Shown here in pieces: positions 1 through 6,410 of a stretch of 31,034 nucleotides of DNA. The position numbers were made by a program, and so were the translations under genes. A model generated the notes under the pieces. The model saw only the letters and a program-made list of their open reading frames with translations. It was not told the DNA's origin and searched no databases. The stretch spans positions 1-31,034 of the forward strand of contig CAYWTY010000016.1 in the NCBI GenBank assembly GCA_964461335.1, in the 5' to 3' direction. Origin of the DNA: JAKJBL01 sp964461335 (lineage in GTDB: Bacteria > Bacillota > Clostridia > Christensenellales > CAG-138). The first letter of the stretch is position 1. Every line of letters begins with the position of its first letter.

Positions 1-19
1 ATGCGCATTCTCTAAAATG

Positions 20-54
20 AAAAAGGAGCCGTAGCTTGTTACTGCTACAGCCCC
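20..54 (-). terminator. Intrinsic terminator of the Asn/Gln-rich mini-gene
   Basis: Read on the minus strand, an 11-bp stem (GGGGCTGTAGC with GCTACGGCTCC, two G-U pairs) closes a short loop and is followed at once by five U residues (plus-strand A20-A24). This is a classic rho-independent terminator. It lies about 100 nt downstream of the stop codon of the small minus-strand gene at 157-300, so it most likely ends a transcript carrying that gene and perhaps the membrane-protein gene upstream of it. Confidence 0.8.
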
Positions 55-156
55 CAGGTGCCGAAAAGCGGCGTAAGATTAAAGAAAGAAGTTATAGTGG
101 GATGCACAGCGCGCAAGCACTGCTGTGCTTAAGCGCACGGCTACGCGTAGCTACCA

Positions 157-300
157 TCAGAATTGGTTTTGATTGGGCATCTGCTGGTTTTGCTTCTGCC
201 CCTGTTGGTTTTGTTGCTGCTTGTTCCTCTGTTGGTTGTTGCGCTGTCTCTGGTCATTGAACTGCTCGTTATTTTTGTTATCGTTTTGGTTGTTTGCCAT
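157..300 (-). CDS. Asn/Gln-rich mini-protein, 47 aa, function unknown
   Basis: A 47-codon reading frame begins ATG at 300 and ends TGA at 157. It is preceded by a strong Shine-Dalgarno site (AAAGGAGG about 10 nt before the ATG) and followed by the terminator at 54-20, so it looks like a real gene. The product starts MANNQNDNKNNEQFNDQ and ends NQNQF. About 31 of 47 residues are Asn or Gln, the rest mostly Lys, Arg, Asp and Gly. There is no signal peptide, membrane helix or cysteine, and disorder is expected. Small Asn/Gln-rich proteins in spore-formers include gamma-type small acid-soluble spore proteins, but I see no SASP-type repeat here, so that is only a compositional likeness. It lies 112 nt downstream of, and in the same direction as, the four-helix membrane protein gene, so the two may be co-transcribed. 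Confidence 0.75.
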   Translation of the reverse strand: MANNQNDNKNNEQFNDQRQRNNQQRNKQQQNQQGQKQNQQMPNQNQF

Positions 301-412
301 GCTTGTTAGCCCTCCTTTCCTGGTTCCCTAAGCGGGTTCATACCGTTTTCCGGCATGGGGTTAGCTTGTGTAATTCTTTAAAAAACATTCTTCTAAATTA
401 GGCAATTTTATT

Positions 413-1246
413 TTATTGTTCAGCTGCCTTAATAGGGGCGAACTGATTAAGTGTAAACGATGTGCCAGCAAGCATAAGGCAAAGGCCTGCAAGCAAGCGA
501 TAATAAAGCGCATACCCTGTAATAAAAGAGGCTGCAGCAAGTATTGCTGCGCAAATCAAGTATTTCTTTGCTCTGCCCGGGGCGAAAGGCTCAGCCTGCA
601 TCTGTTTTCGGCGTTCAAGCACAACAGTTTGCTTGCTCCTTATATGTGCGTTTACATCCTCAGCTTCAACTGCAAATGTCTTTGTTTGTTTGGCAAAGCG
701 CAGCAATAAATCTGGGCTTATGTATTCTGCTCTTATTGGGAGCCGCAGCATTAGGGCGGACGCAGCCTCGGTGCAGCCCGATAAGCTGCATACAGCAAGC
801 AATTGAGCATTCTGCTTTCGCGCTCTCCTAAACGCTGATAGCACATCATCAGCATCAATAGGCAATGAATGCTGTATGCACCAAAGCATTGCGTTTTCAA
901 AGCCCGGAAGGTCAGCGCATACGCATTCGCAAAGTTCGTAAAACTCGCTTTCGTCAAGCAGCAGCAAGCGCTCACGAAGCACAGTATCACAAAGCCGCGC
1001 ACTTTCTTTTTGCACAAAACGGTCAAAGGAAATGTCCTTCCATAGCTTTAGTGCAGCCACAAAAATAAAAGTTGTTAAAGAGGTAAGCAGTATGACTACT
1101 ACATGGTTTTCTATGTTGTAATGGAACCAAAGGTAACTTGCAGCTGCAAAAACAAGCCGCAGTGCAATTCCATCCGCAATGCGCGCAGCTAATGAACGCC
1201 CCCCATGCTGGCGCTGTTTATAATAGCGCTTTATATCCTTATCCAT
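413..1246 (-). CDS. Four-helix membrane protein with a possible degenerate Mrr-like domain
   Basis: The protein has 277 aa and starts at an ATG preceded by GGAGG. Hydrophobic segments at about residues 24-41, 46-66, 228-247 and 249-267 suggest two membrane hairpins around a soluble middle of roughly 160 residues. I do not recognise it as a named family. The stretch at about 120-185 (LWCIQHSLPIDADDV, then LLAVCSLSGCTEAASAL, then RAEYISPDLL) follows the pattern of the second half of Mrr-type PD-(D/E)XK domains: a QxK-like strand, a helix, a V-T-x-SGFT-x-A-like strand-helix, then a strand ending in L-I-D-x-x-L. The nuclease-type lysine is replaced by His in IQHS and no clear catalytic Asp/Glu is seen, so any such domain would be inactive. 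This fold reading is inference. The central part is cysteine-rich (LCECVCADL). It shares orientation with the Asn/Gln-rich mini-gene downstream. Confidence 0.7.
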   Translation of the reverse strand: MDKDIKRYYKQRQHGGRSLAARIADGIALRLVFAAASYLWFHYNIENHVVVILLTSLTTFIFVAALKLWKDISFDRFVQKESARLCDTVLRERLLLLDESEFYELCECVCADLPGFENAMLWCIQHSLPIDADDVLSAFRRARKQNAQLLAVCSLSGCTEAASALMLRLPIRAEYISPDLLLRFAKQTKTFAVEAEDVNAHIRSKQTVVLERRKQMQAEPFAPGRAKKYLICAAILAAASFITGYALYYRLLAGLCLMLAGTSFTLNQFAPIKAAEQ

Positions 1247-1344
1247 CTTTTGCCTCCGTCAAAAAATTGCTCTCTAATACTCAATTCTTGCCTAACCGGG
1301 AATTTATATGCTCTTATGCAGCAACTTTGGTGTATAATAAACTA

Positions 1345-1506
1345 GGGAAACACTGATTTATTCGCAACGCTGCCTTGGCGGCCGCTTTCGCGCCCTGCTG
1401 TGTCGCTAAAATCCCAAAATAGCGCTGCTATTCTTTTGATTTTGCTCCGTGGAGGACACAAAACTTTCTCGCCAATGCGTCACTCCTCATTTAATCAGAA
1501 GTTCCC
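1345..1506. mobile_element. MITE-like 162-bp imperfect palindrome
   Basis: The ends are inverted repeats: GGGAAACACTGATTTATT at 1345-1362, while the complement of the right end reads GGGAACTTCTGATTAAAT. Complementarity continues inward in register: ACGC..TTGGCG (1367-1380) with CGCCAA.GCGT (1470-1480), TGTGTC (1399) with GACACA (1455), AAAATC (1408) with GATTTT (1438), AATAGC (1418) with GCTATT (1427), leaving a 3-nt loop at 1424-1426. The symmetry axis of the ends and of the centre coincide at about 1425. There is no coding capacity. A short, full-length palindrome with GGGAA ends is typical of a miniature inverted-repeat transposable element. I see no convincing target-site duplication. It sits between a TATAAT hexamer (1333-1338) and the nadD Shine-Dalgarno site (about 1520), so it would lie in the nadD leader. 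Confidence 0.6.
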
Positions 1507-1536
1507 AAGCTTTAGAAATGGAGGCAAAGCCTGCTT

Positions 1537-2664
1537 ATGGCGATAAGCCCTCGCCGCATAGGCATACTGGGCGGGACTTTTAACCCTATTCATCTTGGTC
1601 ACATTGCAATGGCGCAAGGGGCACTAAACGCGCTGCAGCTTGAGATGGTTTTAGTCATACCTGCAAATGAACCGCCGCACAAGCAAATAGAAGGCGGCAC
1701 AAGCACAGCGCAGCGCTTAGAAATGGCGCGCCTTGCAGTTAAAGAAGAAGCAGGCATAGGCGTATCTTCGTTAGAAATCAGCCGCAAAGGCAAAAGCTTT
1801 ACTATAGATACGCTAAATGAGGTTTCAAAGCTTTACCCTGGTGCAGAGCTTTTTCTGCTTGTAGGCAGCGATATGCTAAGGGATTTACCTTCTTGGAAAA
1901 ACCCGCATTTAGTTATGCAAAAAGCAGTAATCGTGTGCATACAAAGAAGCCGCGAAAATGGCGGGGAAGCTCTAACTGCAGCTAAGCTTAAAGCCGACTT
2001 TAACGCGGATGTGCGCATAACGGATATAAAGGCCCCTGATATTTCATCTTCACTTGTGCGTGAGCGGGTAGCGCAGGCACTGCCTATTACTGGGCTTGTT
2101 TCCCCTTCCGTAGAAGCCTATATATACAAAAATGCGCTCTATACAACTGAGTATTTTAAAATGATACAAGAAAAGTGCAGGCTTGACTTATCCGGAACTA
2201 GGTATCTGCATACTATCGGAGTAATGAAAACTGCGCTTGAGCTTGCTAAAATATATGGTGTTGACGGGCAAAAAGCAAAGCTTGCAGCCCTTCTTCATGA
2301 TTGTGGGAGAAGTTTAGATAAAGGCGCGCTAACCCATGCTGCAGAAAGCGAAAGGCTTGCGTATAATAAGTATCAAGTAACTGATATAGAAGTCCTAAAA
2401 GCAATTCGTTTGCATACAACGCTTGACTCAGGCGCATCCGCTCTTGACAAAATCATCTATCTTGCGGATATGATAGAGCCAAGCAGGAAGTATCAAGGGG
2501 TTGAGGAACTGCGTGCTTTAGCTTTGCAAAGCCTTGACGGAGCAGTTGCACAAGGGCTGCGCCGCACAATGGGCTATGTAAAAGCACAGCATCAACCACT
2601 AAACAAAAGGAGCAGCAACGCGCTGCTCGAGCTTAATGCTAAATTAGACTTTGCACCAAAATAA
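1537..2664 (+). CDS. nadD: NadD-YqeK fusion: nicotinate-nucleotide adenylyltransferase plus HD-domain Ap4A-type hydrolase
   Basis: The 375-aa protein joins two enzymes. Residues 7-200 are NadD, which adenylates nicotinate mononucleotide to deamido-NAD in NAD synthesis: GGTFNPIHLGH at 12-22 is the nucleotidyltransferase motif and SSSLVRERV at 170-178 is the ISSTxIR-type motif. Residues 208-350 are a YqeK-type HD hydrolase, with RYLHT (His225), LLHDCGR (His254, Asp255), a further His in IRLHTT and Asp in YLADMIEP as metal ligands. YqeK proteins are symmetrical Ap4A hydrolases in the families characterised. In many Bacillota nadD and yqeK are adjacent genes; here the frame is continuous through both. 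GGAGG lies 12 nt before the ATG, a slightly long spacing. rsfS follows after 29 nt, the usual order nadD-yqeK-rsfS. Confidence 0.93.
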   Translation: MAISPRRIGILGGTFNPIHLGHIAMAQGALNALQLEMVLVIPANEPPHKQIEGGTSTAQRLEMARLAVKEEAGIGVSSLEISRKGKSFTIDTLNEVSKLYPGAELFLLVGSDMLRDLPSWKNPHLVMQKAVIVCIQRSRENGGEALTAAKLKADFNADVRITDIKAPDISSSLVRERVAQALPITGLVSPSVEAYIYKNALYTTEYFKMIQEKCRLDLSGTRYLHTIGVMKTALELAKIYGVDGQKAKLAALLHDCGRSLDKGALTHAAESERLAYNKYQVTDIEVLKAIRLHTTLDSGASALDKIIYLADMIEPSRKYQGVEELRALALQSLDGAVAQGLRRTMGYVKAQHQPLNKRSSNALLELNAKLDFAPK

Positions 2665-2693
2665 TATTTGTTAGTTTGAAAGGAGATGTTTGT

Positions 2694-3080
2694 TTGGAAG
2701 AAAAGGGGCAGGTTCTTGCGCTTTGTGAGGCTCTCTATAATAAGAAGGCGCTTGATATTGTAGCAATTCATGTTGAAGAAAGGACAATTATCGCAAGCTG
2801 GTTCATACTTTGCAGCGGACGTTCTGTGACCCAAGTAAAGGCGCTTTGCGATGAGCTTGAAAAGGAGGCGCTTACTCTCGGGCTTAGCCTAAGAAGGCGC
2901 GATGGGTACGGCCAGGGCCAGTGGGTTGTGTTGGATTATGCAAGCATACTTGTGCATGTTTTTATTCCTGATGTACGTAGATACTATAACCTTGAACGGC
3001 TGTGGGTTGGGGCGCCTGAGGAGACAATAATGTTTTCGCTCTTAAAAGAAGAAGAACATGAAGCTGCAGCTTTAAAATAA
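2694..3080 (+). CDS. rsfS: Ribosome silencing factor RsfS (RsfA/YbeB/Iojap family)
   Basis: RsfS binds ribosomal protein L14 and blocks joining of the subunits, lowering translation under nutrient limitation. The family signature is clear: a central region ending SWFILCSGRS, then the conserved QWVVLDYASILVHVF and RRYYNLERLW near the C-terminus. I place the start at TTG 2694, giving 128 aa, because AAGGAG at 2680-2685 sits 8 nt upstream. An earlier in-frame TTG at 2676 would put the Shine-Dalgarno inside the coding sequence. It follows the nadD-yqeK fusion closely and is probably co-transcribed with it. It is convergent with rex. Confidence 0.92.
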   Translation: MEEKGQVLALCEALYNKKALDIVAIHVEERTIIASWFILCSGRSVTQVKALCDELEKEALTLGLSLRRRDGYGQGQWVVLDYASILVHVFIPDVRRYYNLERLWVGAPEETIMFSLLKEEEHEAAALK

Positions 3081-3114
3081 GCCTCCCAGCATAAATTGGA
3101 ACTGTGAGTTGCAG

Positions 3115-3744
3115 TTACTCTTCGTTTATGCTGTTTAGCTGGTAGGAAAGCACAAGCAGGCTGTCGCTTAGGTGCACGTTTTCAAGCGGAACAGGCACGT
3201 TTATATCGACGGGCACAAAGTTCCAAATTGCGCGTATACCGGAGTTAACCATAATGTCGGCAATTGGCTGCGCCGCATGAATGCGGGCAGCTATAATTCC
3301 TATGTCAACATTGTTGCTGCGGATGAATTCTGCCATATCATCTGTATGCAAGACCGGCCTATCGCAAACAATTTTACCGACAAGCGAAGCGTCAATGTCA
3401 AAAAGCGCCAGTGTTTCAAAACCGAATTCAGTAAAGCCCTCATATTTGCACAGCGCCTGGCCAATATTGCCTGCGCCTGCAATAATAACGCTATATGTGC
3501 GCGTAAGCCCCAAAATAGATGCAATTTCTTTATGCAGGCTTGAAACCTGGTACCCGTAACCTTGCTGCCCAAACCCGCCAAAGCAGTTTAAATCCTGCCT
3601 TACTTGAGACGGGTTAAGCCCAAGCTGCTTTGCAAGGTCGCTTGAGGAAATTCGCTCAATATTCCTGTGTTTAAGAAGGCTCAGCCTGCGGTAATAACGC
3701 GGCAGCCTCCTGATTACGGCATTTGACACTTTTCTGACTTTCAT
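3115..3744 (-). CDS. rex: Redox-sensing transcriptional repressor Rex
   Basis: Rex senses the NADH/NAD+ ratio and represses fermentation and respiration genes when NADH is low. The 209-aa protein has an N-terminal winged-helix domain (SSSDLAKQLGLNPSQVRQDL, then the typical FGGFGQQGYGY) and a C-terminal Rossmann domain with the dinucleotide loop GAGNIGQAL followed by the acidic strand end ALFDID. I chose the ATG at 3744 because AAGGAGG lies just upstream (3752-3758). An upstream in-frame ATG at 3777 would include the Shine-Dalgarno in the coding region. A promoter (TTGCCG, 17 nt, TATAAT) and a small hairpin covering part of the ribosome-binding site lie upstream. It stands alone, convergent with rsfS and divergent from xpt. 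Confidence 0.94.
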   Translation of the reverse strand: MKVRKVSNAVIRRLPRYYRRLSLLKHRNIERISSSDLAKQLGLNPSQVRQDLNCFGGFGQQGYGYQVSSLHKEIASILGLTRTYSVIIAGAGNIGQALCKYEGFTEFGFETLALFDIDASLVGKIVCDRPVLHTDDMAEFIRSNNVDIGIIAARIHAAQPIADIMVNSGIRAIWNFVPVDINVPVPLENVHLSDSLLVLSYQLNSINEE

Positions 3745-3754
3745 GTATATACCT

Positions 3755-3768
3755 CCTTGGTAACAAGG
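3755..3768 (-). promoter_or_regulatory. Hairpin overlapping the rex ribosome-binding site
   Basis: On the minus strand the leader reads CCTTG-TTAC-CAAGG, a 5-bp stem with a 4-nt loop whose 3' arm is the first part of the Shine-Dalgarno site AAGGAGG. Folding would partly hide the ribosome-binding site of rex. It does not match the usual Rex operator (TTGTTAA-N4-TTAACAA type). It may be fortuitous. Confidence 0.35.
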
Positions 3769-3783
3769 CCTTAACATGCTTTA

Positions 3784-3812
3784 ATTATAGCTTACAGGTT
3801 AAACTGCGGCAA
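3784..3812 (-). promoter_or_regulatory. Sigma-A-type promoter of rex
   Basis: On the minus strand TTGCCG (3812-3807) and TATAAT (3789-3784) are separated by 17 nt, the ideal spacing, with a perfect -10 box. Transcription would begin near 3777, about 33 nt before the rex ATG. Confidence 0.7.
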
Positions 3813-3887
3813 GCATTCGCTTAAGCGCAAATCTTAATTGCTAAATTGGTAAACCCGTATAAACTCTTTAAACTTTTAACTATCATA

Positions 3888-3916
3888 TTGCTTTACTTAG
3901 AGCGTTAGCCCATAAT
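3888..3916 (+). promoter_or_regulatory. Probable promoter of xpt
   Basis: TTGCTT (3888-3893) and CATAAT (3911-3916) are 17 nt apart, and the xpt start codon follows 32 nt later. No purine riboswitch is recognisable in the short leader, unlike xpt of Bacillus subtilis. Confidence 0.5.
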
Positions 3917-3948
3917 ATTAAGTATTATTCGGTGTGGGGGGAAATACC

Positions 3949-4521
3949 ATGCAGCTATTAAAAGAACGCATACTTGCCGAGGGGCGCGTACTGCCAGGCA
4001 GCATTATAAAAGTTGACGGGTTTTTAAACCATCAGGTCGACATTAGGCTTATGCAGGAAATGGGCAAGGAATTTAGGCGGCTGTTTCCCCAAAAGGAAAT
4101 AAACAAAATTCTTACAGTCGAAGCTTCGGGGATTGCGCTTGCAGCCATAACTGCACTTGAATTTGGTGTTCCAATGGTCTTTGCTAAAAAGGCAAAAAGC
4201 GACAATATCGAAGGCGGCCTTTTTCAATGTGAGATATTTTCGTATACATATAAAAAAAAGGTCACACTGCTGCTTGCGAAAGAATGGCTTAAACCAACAG
4301 ATAATGTTTTAATATTAGACGATTTTCTTGCAAACGGAGAAGCGCTCAGCGGGCTCATCAATATTATCGAGCAATCGGGCGCTACACTTTACGGGGTTGG
4401 CATTGCTCTTGAAAAGGGTTTCCAAAAAGGCGGCGCCATGCTTCGGGCAAAGGGCGTTAACCTAAAATCACTTGCAATTATTGATGAAGCGGACGAGCAT
4501 GCCATAAGATTTAGAGAATAA
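3949..4521 (+). CDS. xpt: Xanthine phosphoribosyltransferase
   Basis: Xpt salvages xanthine by joining it to PRPP to give XMP, feeding guanine nucleotide synthesis. The 190-aa protein closely follows the Bacillus Xpt pattern: FLNHQVD near the N-terminus, TVEASGIALAAITAL, GVPMVFAKK, the PRPP-binding motif VLILDDFLANGEAL, and VGIALEKGFQ near the end. The start is ATG 3949, with a G-run (GGGGGGAAA) as Shine-Dalgarno. The in-frame GTG at 3934 would put that G-run inside the coding region. The gene has its own promoter, is divergent from rex and convergent with the response regulator gene. A perfect 12-bp palindrome, ATGCAGCTGCAT at 4522-4533, follows immediately after the stop. Confidence 0.92.
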   Translation: MQLLKERILAEGRVLPGSIIKVDGFLNHQVDIRLMQEMGKEFRRLFPQKEINKILTVEASGIALAAITALEFGVPMVFAKKAKSDNIEGGLFQCEIFSYTYKKKVTLLLAKEWLKPTDNVLILDDFLANGEALSGLINIIEQSGATLYGVGIALEKGFQKGGAMLRAKGVNLKSLAIIDEADEHAIRFRE

Positions 4522-4545
4522 ATGCAGCTGCATATTACACTTTAG

Positions 4546-5175
4546 CTACACTTCATGCTGCTTTAGTTTATAATAAAAAACTGCAAGCTGTGTTCTATCG
4601 CGCAATTCGAGCTTTTGGAGAACTAAGCTTACTGAGTTTCGTACTGTTCCCTCACCAAGAAACAGAGCTGCCGCAATTTCTTTGTTGCTTTTACCTTCTG
4701 CAATTAAAGCAATAATCTCCTGCTCCTTTTCGCTAAGCCCAAGCTCGGCAAGTGTTTTCCCGGGTTTTTCTTCTATCATGTGCGGCAGCTTTGCTGTAAT
4801 ATCCTGCCCAAAAACCGTTTGCCCGCTTTTTACTGCATATAGTGAAGGCACTATGCTTTCATAATCCTGCTTTAAAATATATCCCTTTGCACCAAGTTTA
4901 AGCGCTCTTATTATATACTCGTCATCAGCAAAAGTTGTTAAAAAGAGAATGCGGGCAGTTTTATGTTTTTTTAGAATAAGCTCTGCAGCTTCAAGTCCGT
5001 TTTGGCCTTCCATGCGGATATCCATAAGAAGAATATCGGGTTTGTGTTTTTCATAAAGCAGGGCTGCCTCTTTGCCGCTTGAACCTGTTGCTGCAACTTC
5101 GATTCCACCTGCTTTTACTATTGTAACAAGTGATAAAGTGACGAGGTAATCATCATCAACTATAATAACGTTCAT
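4546..5175 (-). CDS. LuxR/NarL-type response regulator
   Basis: The 209-aa protein has a receiver domain (acidic pocket VDDDY at 7-10, phosphoacceptor Asp52 in LLMDIRM, conserved Thr in FLTTFAD, Lys in GYILKQD) and a C-terminal LuxR-type helix-turn-helix from about 143 (LSEKEQEIIALIAEGKSNKE, then LFLGEGTVRN). It resembles the DesR/LiaR/YvfU group of regulators. Its gene overlaps the upstream kinase gene by 4 nt (ATGA), so the two are translationally coupled and form a cognate pair. The divergently transcribed ABC exporter is the most likely target. The exact signal cannot be told from sequence. Confidence 0.92.
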   Translation of the reverse strand: MNVIIVDDDYLVTLSLVTIVKAGGIEVAATGSSGKEAALLYEKHKPDILLMDIRMEGQNGLEAAELILKKHKTARILFLTTFADDEYIIRALKLGAKGYILKQDYESIVPSLYAVKSGQTVFGQDITAKLPHMIEEKPGKTLAELGLSEKEQEIIALIAEGKSNKEIAAALFLGEGTVRNSVSLVLQKLELRDRTQLAVFYYKLKQHEV

Positions 5176-6254
5176 TTGCTTTGCTCCTGATTAGATGGCT
5201 TTTTTACTGAGGCAAACAGCTCAAAGCCATTTTCTGTATTAATGTTAAAGACGCCATTTAAGCTATTTATTCTTTCGCGCATATTCATTAGGCCAAGCCC
5301 GCTGTTTGGCGCGATTGCTGTTTTTGTGCCATTATCGCGCACAATCAGCTGGTAAAGTGCAGGGTGCTCATGCACTGCAATGCGCGCCCTTGTAGCGTTC
5401 GAATGCTTTGAGATGTTTGCAAGCGCCTCTTTTACAATAGAAATAAAAGCATATCTTATCTGCAAATCAGGGGTGTTTAAAACATCATACTCTAGCTGAA
5501 TGCTGCAATTTGAAAAGCCTATAATCAGCGCCTCAAGTTCAGAGCAAAGGTCAACGGATTCATCGTGCAGGTCATGTATGGTTTCCCTTATGTTATCCAT
5601 ACCCTTTTTCAGCGTGTCACGAAGTGCCAAAAGCCCGTGCTGCTGCGCGTCATTATTACAGCTTGTCAAAAGTGCGCCTGATTGGAGTATTGCGCTTGAG
5701 AGCAGATGCCCAATGGTATCGTGCATTTCGCGGGCTATTCTGTTGCGTTCGCGCAAAGTTGCCAAGTTTATCTCATAATCTTGCTTCTCTAAAAGCGCTT
5801 TGTGTTTTTCAGTTAGTGCAGTAGTAAGCTCTTTTGAGCTGTCTCTAAGTAAGTTGATGCTTAGTTGCTGCTCTAAAATGGCGAGCCCTTGGCTTTTAAT
5901 GAGCCAGGCGAGCAGAATGCATAAAAAGAGCAGCAAAAGCGTGGCAGCGCCAAATTGCTTATAATTTGCAGCAAGCGGCAAAAAAACTATTACTCTTAGC
6001 CATTTCGGCCTTGAAGCCCATATATCAAAACCAGTAACCGGCAAAAAGAAAACTAACGGGGAATAAAGCAGGCAAGCAGCAGTATAAAGCGCTGCGAGCG
6101 CTGTACTTATAACATCCTTTCTGGCGTATTCGCCAAACGCGCAAAATGTTAGCGCAATGAGAAACGGCACAACTGAATACGGCCCTTGGTTTAAAGGGAT
6201 GTAAATGCACAAACATAATAGCAGGAGAAGCCCTCTGCTAAAAAGACGAGCCAT
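5172..6254 (-). CDS. Membrane sensor histidine kinase, HisKA_3 type
   Basis: The 360-aa kinase has an N-terminal membrane region of about five helices (residues 5-120) with almost no extracellular domain, a short coiled-coil linker (about 124-170), a HisKA_3 dimerisation helix with phospho-accepting His178 in REMHDTIGH, and a HATPase_c domain with an N box (VKEALANISKHSNA, 274-287) and G boxes (RDNGT, GLGLMNMRER). This architecture resembles DesK and YvfT, which sense membrane state or peptide stress through the helices themselves. GAGGTGA precedes the ATG. A promoter and a palindrome lie upstream. It is coupled to the response regulator by a 4-nt overlap. Confidence 0.92.
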   Translation of the reverse strand: MARLFSRGLLLLLCLCIYIPLNQGPYSVVPFLIALTFCAFGEYARKDVISTALAALYTAACLLYSPLVFFLPVTGFDIWASRPKWLRVIVFLPLAANYKQFGAATLLLLFLCILLAWLIKSQGLAILEQQLSINLLRDSSKELTTALTEKHKALLEKQDYEINLATLRERNRIAREMHDTIGHLLSSAILQSGALLTSCNNDAQQHGLLALRDTLKKGMDNIRETIHDLHDESVDLCSELEALIIGFSNCSIQLEYDVLNTPDLQIRYAFISIVKEALANISKHSNATRARIAVHEHPALYQLIVRDNGTKTAIAPNSGLGLMNMRERINSLNGVFNINTENGFELFASVKKPSNQEQSK

Positions 6255-6286
6255 ATCTCACCTCATTGCTTATGGGTGTTTCCTTT

Positions 6287-6315
6287 ATTCTAACTTAAAG
6301 GGCATGATGCTACAA
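6287..6315 (-). promoter_or_regulatory. Promoter of the kinase/regulator operon
   Basis: On the minus strand TTGTAG (6315-6310) and TAGAAT (6292-6287) are 17 nt apart. The start point would be near 6280, leaving a leader of about 26 nt before the kinase ATG. The palindrome at 6317-6330 abuts the -35 box and is centred near -43, the position expected for an activator that touches RNA polymerase. Confidence 0.55.
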
Positions 6316-6316
6316 T

Positions 6317-6341
6317 GTTACATTTGTAACCTTATATAAGG
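6317..6341. promoter_or_regulatory. Two adjacent palindromes, candidate operators
   Basis: GTTAC-ATTT-GTAAC (6317-6330) is a perfect 5+5 inverted repeat, and CCTTATATAAGG (6330-6341) is a perfect 12-bp palindrome that shares its first base with it. Both lie between the divergent kinase and exporter genes. LuxR-type regulators bind as dimers to such sites, so they are good candidates for autoregulation and exporter control by the response regulator. The assignment is inferred from position and symmetry. Confidence 0.5.
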
Positions 6342-6410
6342 ATGCAATGCACTTTAATGGAAAAGGGGCTTAAGGCATAGTAGAGTTAATGCTCGTAAGG
6401 GGGGTTAGAT

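Noticed and set aside
104..133. Hairpin AAGCAC-TGCT-GTGCTT with flanking GCGC, and palindrome GCTACGCGTAGC nearby
   Set aside because: Both lie between the mini-gene stop and its terminator, have no U-tract and no known match. They may be part of the 3' untranslated region only.
36..260. Plus-strand ORF of 74 codons at the left end
   Set aside because: It is the reverse shadow of the Asn/Gln-rich minus-strand gene and the terminator, with no ribosome-binding site and an unnatural composition.
1333..1338. TATAAT as promoter of nadD
   Set aside because: The -10 is perfect, but no acceptable -35 lies 15-19 nt upstream and the TG is not in the extended position. The MITE-like element follows, so I left it unassigned.
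3095..3117. AACTG-N7-CAGTT hairpin between rsfS and rex as terminator
   Set aside because: The stem is 5 bp and there is no U-tract on either strand.
4522..4533. Perfect palindrome ATGCAGCTGCAT between convergent xpt and regulator genes
   Set aside because: It has no loop and no U-tract, so it is a poor terminator, and there is no other evidence for function.
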